Assembly (NCBI GenBank): GCA_937915375.1
Contig: CALDMO010000005.1
Location: 1-64,000, forward strand
Length of the DNA: 64,000 nt
Source: an uncultured Marvinbryantia sp.
GTDB lineage: Bacteria > Bacillota > Clostridia > Lachnospirales > Lachnospiraceae
Reading direction: 5' to 3'
In this document: positions 42,748 to 50,810 of the stretch, in pieces
Position numbering within the stretch: position 1 is the first letter of the stretch
Layout of the letters: each line of letters opens with the position of its first letter
The notes under the pieces: model-generated
What the model was told of the DNA's origin: nothing
The model's database searches: none
What the model saw: the letters and a program-made list of their open reading frames with translations, nothing else
Position numbers and translations under genes: made by a program

Positions 42748-43443
42748 ATGAAACGTGTATTGTTAAAATTAAGCGGCGAAGCACTGGCTGGTGAAAAACA
42801 TACCGGTTTTGATGAACCAACGGTGGTTGGCGTGGCGAAACAGGTGGCGCAGCTTGTGCAGGACGGCATTGAGGTCGGTATTGTGATTGGCGGCGGCAAC
42901 TTTTGGAGAGGACGCTCCAGTGAAAATATCGATCGGACGAAGGCAGATCAGATCGGTATGCTGGCAACGGTGATGAATTGTATTTATGTGTCTGAGATTT
43001 TTCGCTCGCAAGGTATGAAAACACAGATTTTCACACCGTTTTCCTGCGGGGCATTTACAGAACTGTTTTCCAAGGATAAGGCAAATGAGGGCTTTGCAAA
43101 CGGTGTAGTCAGCTTTTTTGCAGGCGGTACGGGACACCCGTATTTTTCCACCGATACTACGACGGTGCTACGTGCGATTGAGATTGAGGCAGATGTGATC
43201 TTACTGGCGAAATCGATTGACGGTGTTTATGATAAAGATCCTAAAATCTGTCCGGATGCAAAGAAATATGACGAAATCAGTATCCAGGACGTCATTGACA
43301 AACGTCTCGGCGTGGTAGATCTGGCGGCTTCCATTCTTTGCATGGAAAATAAAATGCCGATGCTGGTATTTGGTTTAAACGAAGAAAACAGTATTGTAAA
43401 TACTGTAAACGGTACGCTACACGGTACAAAAGTGACAGTGTAG
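42748..43443 (+). CDS. pyrH: UMP kinase
   Basis: A 231-residue bacterial UMP kinase (amino-acid-kinase fold) that phosphorylates UMP to UDP. MKRVLLKLSGEAL marks the start with the ATP-binding LKLSGE; GGGNFWRG (about 48-55) and the TDTTTVLRA region (about 135) are conserved. ATG 42748 follows ACGGAGAG; the open frame extends 48 codons further upstream without family similarity. It heads the pyrH-frr-uppS-cdsA-dxr-rseP cluster; rpsB and tsf, the usual upstream genes, are not next to it. Confidence 0.96.
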   Translation: MKRVLLKLSGEALAGEKHTGFDEPTVVGVAKQVAQLVQDGIEVGIVIGGGNFWRGRSSENIDRTKADQIGMLATVMNCIYVSEIFRSQGMKTQIFTPFSCGAFTELFSKDKANEGFANGVVSFFAGGTGHPYFSTDTTTVLRAIEIEADVILLAKSIDGVYDKDPKICPDAKKYDEISIQDVIDKRLGVVDLAASILCMENKMPMLVFGLNEENSIVNTVNGTLHGTKVTV

Positions 43444-43508
43444 GCTCGGACAGTAAAGACTGTAAATAAAAAGAAGCGCGTAGAAGCGCATGACAGGAGG
43501 AAGTAATC

Positions 43509-44060
43509 ATGGATGAAAGATTAAAAGCGTATGATGTGAAGATGACAAAAACTTATAATAACCTGTTGGCAGAGTTTGGAGCGATTCGTGCGGGTCGTGC
43601 GAATCCGCATGTACTTGACCGTATTATGGTAGATTATTACGGAACGCCGACACCGATCCAGCAGGTGGGCAATGTAAACGTACCAGAACCGCGTATGATC
43701 CAGATTCAGCCGTGGGAAGCAAGCATGGTAAAAGCAATCGAAAAAGCAATCCTGACTTCTGATCTGGGCATCAATCCGAGTAATGACGGCAAGGTAATCC
43801 GTTTGATATTTCCTGAGCTGACTGAGGAACGCAGAAAAGATCTGGTAAAGGATATCAAGAAAAAAGGTGAGGCAGCTAAGGTTGCGGTGCGCAATATCCG
43901 CCGCGATGCGAACGATGCGTTTAAGAAACTGAAAGGTACAGAGGTTTCTGAGGATACCATCAAAGAACTGGAAGCAGAGATGCAGAAGCTGACAGATAAA
44001 TATATTAAAGAAGTTGATGAAGCAATCGAAGTAAAATCAAAAGAGATTATGACTGTATAA
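43509..44060 (+). CDS. frr: Ribosome recycling factor
   Basis: RRF (183 residues) splits post-termination ribosomes with EF-G. The whole length fits the family: the start DERLKAYDVKMTKTYNNL, the conserved RAGRANPHVLDRIMVDYYG (about 25-43), the domain II PEPRMIQIQPWE, and the C-terminal helices. AGGAGG lies ahead of the ATG. The spacer to uppS is 147 bases, long for this operon, and structured. Confidence 0.97.
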   Translation: MDERLKAYDVKMTKTYNNLLAEFGAIRAGRANPHVLDRIMVDYYGTPTPIQQVGNVNVPEPRMIQIQPWEASMVKAIEKAILTSDLGINPSNDGKVIRLIFPELTEERRKDLVKDIKKKGEAAKVAVRNIRRDANDAFKKLKGTEVSEDTIKELEAEMQKLTDKYIKEVDEAIEVKSKEIMTV

Positions 44061-44076
44061 TACAGAGCAGTCTGCG

Positions 44077-44186
44077 GGCATCAGAGGATGCCGGTACGAT
44101 TTCAGAAAAGATATACGCCCGGAAGCTGAGTGGCGTTTTTGAGGAAAGAGCAATACCGAAAAAACGCCGCAACTGCCCGGGCGTAT
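44077..44186 (+). promoter_or_regulatory. Structured RNA element between frr and uppS
   Basis: A six-pair hairpin GGCATC-agag-GATGCC (44077-44092) is followed by a long nested structure: outer stem ATACGCCCGG/CCGGGCGTAT (44113-44122 with 44177-44186) and inner stem GGCGTTTTT/AAAAACGCC (44132-44140 with 44160-44168). No T-run follows the last arm, so it is not a normal terminator. It may be a processing site, an attenuator or a dispersed repeat. Confidence 0.55.
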
Positions 44187-44207
44187 CACAGTCAGTGAGG
44201 AAGATTT

Positions 44208-44930
44208 ATGGATAGAAAAGAATTGAAAATACCGCAGCATGTGGCGATCATTCTTGATGGAAACGGCCGATGGGCCAAAAGCAAGGGGATGCCGCGCAAT
44301 TATGGTCACTCCCGAGGAGCGAAAAATCTTGAGGTGATTTGTGAGGATGCCTGGAAAATCGGAATCAAGTATCTTACGGTGTATTTATTCTCCACGGAAA
44401 ACTGGAAGCGTTCCAAAGAAGAGGTAGACGGTTTGATGCGCCTATTCCGCAGCTATACCAAAACGTGTATAAAAACAGCTCGGAAGAATAATATGAAAGT
44501 ACGCGTTTTGGGAGATATTTCGGCTTTTGACGAGGATTTGCAGGAGAGTCTGCGAAATCTGGTAGATTCCTCGAAAGAGAATACCGGGTTGAATTTCCAG
44601 ATTGCCATGAATTATGGCAGCCGTGATGAGATTGTACGTGCGGTAAGACGGCTTGCGAAAGACTGCGTACAGGGAAAAGTACAGATACCGGAGATTACGG
44701 AAGATATGTTTGCTTCTTATCTGGATACAGCGGAAGTGCCGGATCCGGATCTTTTGATCCGTACCAGCGGAGAGCTGCGCCTTTCTAATTATCTGATGTG
44801 GCAGTTGGCGTACAGCGAATTTTATTTTCTGGAAAAACCTTGGCCGGCTTTTACGAAAGAAGATTTGTGGGTCGCTATTGAAAAATATAACGGACGTGAA
44901 CGCAGATATGGAGGCGTTCTGGAGGAATAG
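44208..44930 (+). CDS. uppS: Isoprenyl transferase (undecaprenyl diphosphate synthase)
   Basis: A 240-residue cis-prenyltransferase that makes undecaprenyl diphosphate, the lipid carrier for peptidoglycan and the surface polymer encoded upstream. Motifs are ILDGNGRWAKSKGMPR (about 15-30, with catalytic Asp), GHSRGAKN (33-40), STENWKRSKEEV (near 67) and DLLIRTSGELRLSNYLMWQ (near 183). The length is usual. It is two bases from cdsA and so probably coupled to it. Confidence 0.96.
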   Translation: MDRKELKIPQHVAIILDGNGRWAKSKGMPRNYGHSRGAKNLEVICEDAWKIGIKYLTVYLFSTENWKRSKEEVDGLMRLFRSYTKTCIKTARKNNMKVRVLGDISAFDEDLQESLRNLVDSSKENTGLNFQIAMNYGSRDEIVRAVRRLAKDCVQGKVQIPEITEDMFASYLDTAEVPDPDLLIRTSGELRLSNYLMWQLAYSEFYFLEKPWPAFTKEDLWVAIEKYNGRERRYGGVLEE

Positions 44931-44932
44931 CA

Positions 44933-45742
44933 ATGTTTTGGATTAGATTACGAAGTTCCATTATACTTATGGCAGCAGCACTTTTGACGATTATTTCCGG
45001 TGGAACAGTACTGTTTGGTACGCTTTTGGCAGTATCGCTGATTGGTTTGGGAGAATTGTACCGCGCAGTCGGTGTGCAGACAAAAGAACACAGAATGCTG
45101 GCGCTAGTCGGTTATTTGGCGGGAGGTATTTATTATGTTCTGCTTTGGCTGAAGCTAGATAGCTACAGCATGATGTATTTGGTATTTACGTTGATCGTGA
45201 TGCTGGCGGTTTATGTGTTTGCTTTCCCGAAATATAAAAGCGAACAGGTGATGGCGGCATTTTTTGGGATTGTGTATGTCTGTGTGATGCTCGGATGTGT
45301 GTATCAGACACGTAGCATGACAGACGGCGCGTTTCTGGTGTGGTTGATTTTTATCAGCTCCTGGGGCTGTGATACCTGCGCATACTGCGTGGGAATGCTC
45401 ATTGGTAAACACAAAATGTCTCCGGTTTTAAGCCCGAAAAAATCGGTTGAGGGCGCTGTCGGCGGTGTGGCAGGCGCTACGCTGATCGGTGCGGTTTATG
45501 CGGCGGCGGTCGGTAAATATCTGCAAAGCGGCGATCAGGTTTTGAATTTTGCGGTAATCTGTGCGGCAGGCGCACTGATTTCTATGGTTGGTGATCTGGC
45601 GGCGTCAGCGATTAAACGAAACCATGAAATTAAAGATTATGGTACGCTGATTCCGGGGCATGGCGGGATTTTGGACCGTTTCGACAGCGTGATTTTTACA
45701 GCGCCGGTAATTTACTATCTGGCGGCAATTTTGATCGGCTAG
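44933..45742 (+). CDS. cdsA: Phosphatidate cytidylyltransferase
   Basis: CdsA (269 residues) makes CDP-diacylglycerol from phosphatidic acid and CTP. It has about eight hydrophobic segments and the CDP-alcohol signature near the C-terminus: SMVGDLAASAIKRNHEIKD followed by PGHGGILDRFDS (residues about 220-255). It starts two bases after uppS, with its site GGAGGAA inside the end of uppS. Confidence 0.94.
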   Translation: MFWIRLRSSIILMAAALLTIISGGTVLFGTLLAVSLIGLGELYRAVGVQTKEHRMLALVGYLAGGIYYVLLWLKLDSYSMMYLVFTLIVMLAVYVFAFPKYKSEQVMAAFFGIVYVCVMLGCVYQTRSMTDGAFLVWLIFISSWGCDTCAYCVGMLIGKHKMSPVLSPKKSVEGAVGGVAGATLIGAVYAAAVGKYLQSGDQVLNFAVICAAGALISMVGDLAASAIKRNHEIKDYGTLIPGHGGILDRFDSVIFTAPVIYYLAAILIG

Positions 45743-45769
45743 GATCACCTGTACAGAGGAGGAAAAAGA

Positions 45770-46912
45770 ATGAAAACGATAGCGGTACTTGGCTCGACTG
45801 GTTCCATCGGCACACAGACGCTGGAGGTAGCGCGGGCAAACGGAGATTTGAAAATAGCGGCGTTGGCAGCAGGCCGCAATATTAAAATGCTGGAAGCACA
45901 GATCAGAGAGTTTTTACCGCGCGTTGCAGCCGTATGGGAAGAAGGTGCGGCGAAGGAACTGCGCACGGCGGTGGCCGATCTGGATGTGAAGATTGTCTCC
46001 GGCATGGATGGACTTTTGGAAATCTGTACGCTGCCGGAGGTGGAAATCGTGGTGACGGCAATTGTCGGCATGATCGGCATTCGTCCGACGATTGCAGCGA
46101 TTGAGGCGGGAAAAGACATTGCACTTGCAAATAAAGAAACGCTTGTTACGGCGGGGCACATTATCATGCCGTTGGCAGATAAATGCGGTGTGCGGATACT
46201 TCCGGTAGACAGCGAGCACAGTGCGATCTTTCAGTCTCTGAACGGTGAAGATCCGCGGCGTATCGCCAAGCTTTTGATTACGGCATCCGGCGGTCCGTTT
46301 CGCGGACGTACGGCAGAGCAGCTGAAACATGTGAAGGTAGAGGATGCCTTAAAACACCCGAATTGGAGCATGGGACAGAAGATTACGATTGACTCCGCTA
46401 CGTTGGTCAACAAAGGACTGGAAGTAATGGAGGCAAAATGGCTGTTCGGTGTAGATCTGGATCGCATTCAGGTGGTTGTACAGCCGCAGAGTGTAATTCA
46501 CTCGATGATTGAATTTGTGGACGGTGCGATCATTGCCGAACTTGGCACACCGGATATGAAGCTGCCGATTCAGTATGCGCTTTATTATCCGGACCGCAGA
46601 TTTTTAAGCGGGGAGAGATTAGATTTTGCAAAGCTTGGGCAGATTACTTTTGAGGAACCGGATACAGAGGTCTTTTTAGGTCTGCCGCTTGCATACCGTG
46701 CGGCGGCACAGGGAGGTTCAATGCCGACGGTCTTTAATGCGGCAAACGAAAAAGCGGTCAGCAAATTTTTGCATCGTGAAATTGGTTTTACGGATATTTA
46801 TGAAATCATTACCGAATGTATGGACAGACATCAGATTATCCGGAATCCACAGGTAGAAGAGATTCTGGAAACAGAGCGGGCAACATACGAATTTATTGAG
46901 AGCAGGTGGTAA
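45770..46912 (+). CDS. dxr: 1-deoxy-D-xylulose 5-phosphate reductoisomerase
   Basis: Dxr (380 residues) carries out the first committed step of the MEP isoprenoid pathway, supplying precursors for uppS. The NADPH loop is GSTGSIGTQTL (7-17). ANKETLV (near 120) and VDSEHSAIFQ with ASGGPF (about 150-182) cover the metal and substrate sites, and the NWSMGQKITIDSATLVNKGLEV block is fully conserved. GGAGGA sits before the ATG. Confidence 0.96.
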   Translation: MKTIAVLGSTGSIGTQTLEVARANGDLKIAALAAGRNIKMLEAQIREFLPRVAAVWEEGAAKELRTAVADLDVKIVSGMDGLLEICTLPEVEIVVTAIVGMIGIRPTIAAIEAGKDIALANKETLVTAGHIIMPLADKCGVRILPVDSEHSAIFQSLNGEDPRRIAKLLITASGGPFRGRTAEQLKHVKVEDALKHPNWSMGQKITIDSATLVNKGLEVMEAKWLFGVDLDRIQVVVQPQSVIHSMIEFVDGAIIAELGTPDMKLPIQYALYYPDRRFLSGERLDFAKLGQITFEEPDTEVFLGLPLAYRAAAQGGSMPTVFNAANEKAVSKFLHREIGFTDIYEIITECMDRHQIIRNPQVEEILETERATYEFIESRW

Positions 46913-46913
46913 T

Positions 46914-47942
46914 TTGGGCATTATTCTGGCATTGGTGATCTTTAGTCTGATCATTTTGTTTCATGAACTGGGACATTTTCTTCTGGCGAAGAAAAATGGC
47001 GTTACGGTAGTAGAGTTTTCGCTCGGTATGGGACCGAGGATTTTCAGCAAAGAGTGGCACGGTACGAAGTATTCGTGGAAGCTTTTGCCGTTCGGCGGTT
47101 CTTGCATGATGTTGGGAGAAGACGAGGAAGCAGGAGCGGAGGGCTCTTTTGGAAGTAAATCAGTGTGGGCGCGTATTTCCGTTATCGCTGCAGGACCGGT
47201 GTTTAACTTTATTCTTGCTTATGTACTTTCTATGGTGATTGTCGGCGCGTATGGGTTTGATCCGGCAGTAATCAGCGAAGTGTCGCCTGGATTTCCGGCG
47301 CAGGAAGCCGGGATTCGTGCTGGTGATGTGATTAAGAAACTGAATGGAAAACGAATCCATCTGGCAAGGGAAGTATCTAATTATATTACATTTCATCAGG
47401 GTGAGGATATTGAGGTTACTTATGAGCGAGATGGTCAGAGAAAGACAGCGGTGATTACGCCGAAAGCAAATGAGGATGGACGTTATGTAATGGGCGTGGC
47501 TGTCAGCGGCGGCTATCAGAAGGGAAATTTTCTGGATGTTGTTCGCTACGGTGCCTATGAGGTGCGCTATTGGGTAGATCTGACAATTGAGAGTGTCAAA
47601 ATGCTTATCAGCGGTCAGGCTGGAATCAAGGATATGGCAGGTCCGGTCGGTGTGGTGGATATGATTGGGGAAACCTATACAGAGAGTGTGAAAGTCAGTA
47701 GTTATGCGGTTTTTATCAATCTGCTGAATATTGCGATCTTTTTGTCAATTTCTCTGGGAGTGATGAATCTTCTGCCAATTCCGGCGCTGGATGGCGGCAG
47801 ACTGGTATTTTTGATAATCGAGGCTATTCGCGGCAAACGGATCAGTCCGGATAAAGAGGCAATGGTGCATTTTGTCGGTTTGATAGCGTTGATGGTGCTG
47901 ATGGTTGTAGTAATGTATCAGGATGTGATGCGGTTGTTTTAA
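46914..47942 (+). CDS. rseP: RseP-type site-2 membrane metalloprotease
   Basis: A 342-residue M50 zinc protease that cuts membrane-embedded proteins such as anti-sigma factors. HELGH (17-21) in the first helix supplies two zinc ligands; a PDZ domain covers about residues 115-200, and the third ligand lies in NLLPIPALDGG (near 290). The TTG start at 46914 has AGGTGG before it and lies one base after the dxr stop; an earlier TTG (46896) would overlap dxr. A strong terminator follows, so this ends the operon; ispG, often next, is absent. Confidence 0.93.
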   Translation: MGIILALVIFSLIILFHELGHFLLAKKNGVTVVEFSLGMGPRIFSKEWHGTKYSWKLLPFGGSCMMLGEDEEAGAEGSFGSKSVWARISVIAAGPVFNFILAYVLSMVIVGAYGFDPAVISEVSPGFPAQEAGIRAGDVIKKLNGKRIHLAREVSNYITFHQGEDIEVTYERDGQRKTAVITPKANEDGRYVMGVAVSGGYQKGNFLDVVRYGAYEVRYWVDLTIESVKMLISGQAGIKDMAGPVGVVDMIGETYTESVKVSSYAVFINLLNIAIFLSISLGVMNLLPIPALDGGRLVFLIIEAIRGKRISPDKEAMVHFVGLIALMVLMVVVMYQDVMRLF

Positions 47943-47952
47943 TGGTATCGGT

Positions 47953-47994
47953 AAAAAATTCCGTTTGTGGAAAATTCTGCAAACGGAATTTTTT
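47953..47994 (+). terminator. Terminator of the pyrH-rseP operon
   Basis: AAAAAATTCCGTTTG (47953-47967) pairs perfectly with CAAACGGAATTTTTT (47980-47994). Confidence 0.9.
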
Positions 47995-48008
47995 GTGCTT
48001 TAAGAAGA

Positions 48009-48258
48009 ATGGTTGTTTTGATAGTTTTGGGAATGGAAGTATTTGGAGCATCCGCTGCATGGAACGGAAATAAGACGGAAGCAGACAACTTTGCAACAAA
48101 ATCAATAAGTGTAACGGTTTGACCGAGCAAACGAGATTGGCGAGCTGTATACCGGAGATGAAGTGCATGTGATTGATTCCAGTGATTCTACCTATTGGTA
48201 TGTATATTCACCGAAATATAATAAAAACGGATATGTAAATAAGAACTATCTGTACTAA
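48009..48258 (+). pseudogene. Broken gene for a small secreted SH3-domain protein
   Basis: ATG 48009 opens a 37-codon frame with a signal-peptide-like start (VVLIVLGMEVFGASA) that stops at 48121. The next frame (from about 48124 to the TAA at 48258) reads ANEIGELYTGDEVHVIDSS and ends GYVNKNYLY, the tail of a bacterial SH3 domain. The RSGPS-type first strand expected between them is missing, so a deletion and a frameshift seem to have hit the middle. No second start is seen for the later part. Confidence 0.6.
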
Positions 48259-48291
48259 GTTGAGAAGTTTATAATGAAGGAGATACAGCAA

Positions 48292-48894
48292 ATGAAAAAA
48301 TGCAGTACAGAAAATCCACTGTCGAATTTATCAGATGTACAGATTTATTGGAAATTATTTTTTACCACGCTGATACTGAGCGCCAGTACGTTTGGCGGCG
48401 GATTTGTTATTATCGGGATGATGAAACAAAAATTTGTCAGTCAGCTGCAATGGCTGCAGGATGAGGAGATGCTGGATATGACGGCCATCGCACAGTCTTC
48501 GCCGGGAGCGCTTGGGGTAAACATTGCGATTGTGGTTGGCTATCGGATTAAAAAATTCTGGGGAGCAGTGGTATGTACGTTGGGGGCGGTGATACCGCCG
48601 CTAGTGATTATTTCCATTATTTCCGTTTTTTATAATCAGTTTAAGGACAATGCGTATATTGCGATCGCGCTGCAGGTAATGCGCGCGGGAGTGGCGGCAG
48701 TCATTTGTGAAGTAGTAATTGATTTGGCTGGGAATATTTTGAAAACGAAGAGTATTTTATGGATTGCGATGATGATTTTAGCGTTTGTAGCGGCTTGTTT
48801 TTTGGATGTCAGCGCAATTATTATTATTCTGGTCTGTGCGGGCATTGGACTGCTGAAGGTATGGATGGATGACAGAAAGGAGACAGCAAAATGA
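48292..48894 (+). CDS. Chromate-transporter-family protein, first subunit
   Basis: A 200-residue half-size CHR-family protein with about five to six hydrophobic segments. The family motif FGGGFVIIGMM and the SSPGALGVNIAIVVGY block are present. Pairs of short CHR proteins form one transporter; chromate export is known for some, but the true substrate in anaerobes is unclear. ATG 48292 has AAGGAG nine bases upstream; the in-frame ATG 48274 is an alternative. It overlaps its partner by four bases (ATGA). Confidence 0.82.
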   Translation: MKKCSTENPLSNLSDVQIYWKLFFTTLILSASTFGGGFVIIGMMKQKFVSQLQWLQDEEMLDMTAIAQSSPGALGVNIAIVVGYRIKKFWGAVVCTLGAVIPPLVIISIISVFYNQFKDNAYIAIALQVMRAGVAAVICEVVIDLAGNILKTKSILWIAMMILAFVAACFLDVSAIIIILVCAGIGLLKVWMDDRKETAK

Positions 48895-49259
48895 TTTTTC
48901 TTGAATTGTTTCTGGCCTTTTTTCGGATTGGATTATTTAGCTTCGGCGGAGGGTACGCTGCAGTACCATTGATTCAAAGCGAGATTGTGGATGGACATAA
49001 ATGGTTGGAAATGAGTCAGTTCGCGGATCTGATCACGATTGCGGAAATGACACCAGGTCCAATTGCGGTTAACAGTGCAACGTTTGTGGGGCAGCAGATT
49101 GCAGGACTGCCAGGAGCGATTGTCTGTACGTTAGGGTGTATTATGCCGTCATTTTTAATTGTACTGCTTCTTTTGCGCAAGACGAAGATCGGTCCGATTC
49201 CGATTATCTTCGGATCGGGAATTATTGGAACACTTATATATGTAATCGGAGGATTTTAA
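48891..49259 (+). CDS. Chromate-transporter-family protein, second subunit, internally deleted
   Basis: The start is that of a normal CHR half protein (SFGGGYAAVPLIQSEIV, EMTPGPIAVNSATFVG), and the last residues (LLRKTKIGPIPIIFGSGIIGTL) match the usual C-terminus. The total is only 122 residues, however, where partners have about 180-190. The two parts meet after CIMPSFLIVLLL, so about 60 residues with two or so helices appear to be lost in frame. The pair may not work, or this subunit may be a reduced version. Confidence 0.7.
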   Translation: MIFLELFLAFFRIGLFSFGGGYAAVPLIQSEIVDGHKWLEMSQFADLITIAEMTPGPIAVNSATFVGQQIAGLPGAIVCTLGCIMPSFLIVLLLLRKTKIGPIPIIFGSGIIGTLIYVIGGF

Positions 49260-49412
49260 GATGCCGGGATTGCGGAAGTGCATAGTGCGAAGCAATCCGT
49301 CAGGCATCTTTTGCCTTTGGAAAAGAAGGATAAAAATTGGCAGTTTCTTCTGGTTCTGTTATATGTCTGGTTATCATATACTGACAGTAAGCAAAAGACC
49401 GGAGATTGGGAA

Positions 49413-50720
49413 ATGTCATTTGAAAAGAATAGATGGAGCGCGGAGAAAAATAGAGTGAATCAAAATGACGTGTCAGTGATGCAGCAGGGAACCGATATGG
49501 GAACGCTGCGTTTAAATGTAATGTCCGCGGTACGGGATGTGCCGATTGAAAATGCGGTGGTGCAAATATCTTATACAGGAGATCCGGACAGTGAAATTCA
49601 GACGCTGCGTACAGATGCGTCTGGACGGACAGAGGTCATCAGCCTAAAGGCGCCGCTTTTGGAATATTCTTTGACGCCGGGGGAAGTGCAGCCTTATGCG
49701 GAATATACGTTTCGTGTGTCGGCAGAGGGATTTGAGACCATTACCCTTTCGGGGAGTGAGATTTTCGCAGGAGAGCTTTCTTTGCAGGATATCCGGATGC
49801 GTCCGATCAGAGAACAGGAAATACCGGATATTGTGGTGATTCCTGATCATACGCTATATGGCAGTTACCCGCCGAAAATAGCCGAGGAAGAGATTAAGCC
49901 GATCAATATTTCCGGGGAAATCGTGCTTTCTAGGGTAGTTGTTCCGGAATTTGTCATTGTGCATGATGGCACGCCACGTGATACGACTGCTTCGGATTAC
50001 TATGTGCGCTATAAAGACTACATAAAAAATGTAGCGTCCAGTGAGATTTATTCGACCTGGCCGAGGGCGGCGCTTGAAGCAAATATTCTGGCGATTATGT
50101 CTTTTTCGCTGAATCGCGTCTACACAGAGTGGTATCGAAATAAGGGATATAATTTTACAATCACCTCATCAACCGCCTTTGATCAGAAATGGATTTACGG
50201 AAGAAATATTTTTGAAAGCATTTCTGAAGTGGTAGATGATTTGTTTAATTCTTATCTGTCCAGACCAAATGTGAAACAGCCGATTCTAACGCAGTATTGC
50301 GACGGTAATCGTGTTATCTGTCCGAATTGGATGAGTCAGTGGGGATCTAAAAATTTGGCGGATCAGGGATATTCGGCAATTGAGATCCTGCGCTATTATT
50401 ACGGAGATTCCATCTATGTTAACACGGCAGAGGAGGTGGCAGGAATCCCAGTGTCATGGCCGGGCTATAACCTGACGGTCGGTTCCAGCGGCGATGCAGT
50501 AAGACAATTTCAGGAGCAGTTAAATGCAATCTCTAATAACTTTCCGCTGATTCCGAAAATTGCGGTGGATGGAATATTTGGTCCGGCAACAAAAAACGCG
50601 GTAGAAGTTTTTCAAAGAGTGTTCGATCTTACACCGGATGGAATTGTAGGCAGACGTACCTGGAATAAAATACAGGAGATTTACGTGGGTGTGACAAGAA
50701 TTGCGGAATTAAATCCATAG
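49413..50720 (+). CDS. SpoIID-like protein with peptidoglycan-binding domain
   Basis: A 435-residue protein. Residues about 30-135 are a beta-rich carboxypeptidase-regulatory-like domain (LRLNVMSAVRDVPIENAVVQI). Residues about 195-330 resemble the SpoIID/LytB core (YVRYKDYIKNVASSEIYSTWPRAALEANILAIMSF split here at its motifs). The last 80 residues are a PG-binding-1 domain (VGSSGDAVRQFQEQLN to DGIVGRRTWNKIQ). Similar proteins occur in spore-forming Clostridia and may act on wall or cortex. There is no signal peptide. The start is uncertain: ATG 49413 has GGAG upstream, and ATG 49497 (MGTLRLNV) is another fair choice. Confidence 0.78.
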   Translation: MSFEKNRWSAEKNRVNQNDVSVMQQGTDMGTLRLNVMSAVRDVPIENAVVQISYTGDPDSEIQTLRTDASGRTEVISLKAPLLEYSLTPGEVQPYAEYTFRVSAEGFETITLSGSEIFAGELSLQDIRMRPIREQEIPDIVVIPDHTLYGSYPPKIAEEEIKPINISGEIVLSRVVVPEFVIVHDGTPRDTTASDYYVRYKDYIKNVASSEIYSTWPRAALEANILAIMSFSLNRVYTEWYRNKGYNFTITSSTAFDQKWIYGRNIFESISEVVDDLFNSYLSRPNVKQPILTQYCDGNRVICPNWMSQWGSKNLADQGYSAIEILRYYYGDSIYVNTAEEVAGIPVSWPGYNLTVGSSGDAVRQFQEQLNAISNNFPLIPKIAVDGIFGPATKNAVEVFQRVFDLTPDGIVGRRTWNKIQEIYVGVTRIAELNP

Positions 50721-50772
50721 AGATTTATGCTGGAAAAGTAGGAAGAGGTTTCCTTTCTTATATCAAAAACAG

Positions 50773-50801
50773 CAGCTCTCGGCGATTTATGCCGAGAGCT
50801 G
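50773..50801. terminator. Bidirectional terminator
   Basis: AGCTCTCGGC (50774-50783) pairs with GCCGAGAGCT (50791-50800) over a seven-base loop, between convergent genes. Confidence 0.85.
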
Positions 50802-50810
50802 TTTGCATTC

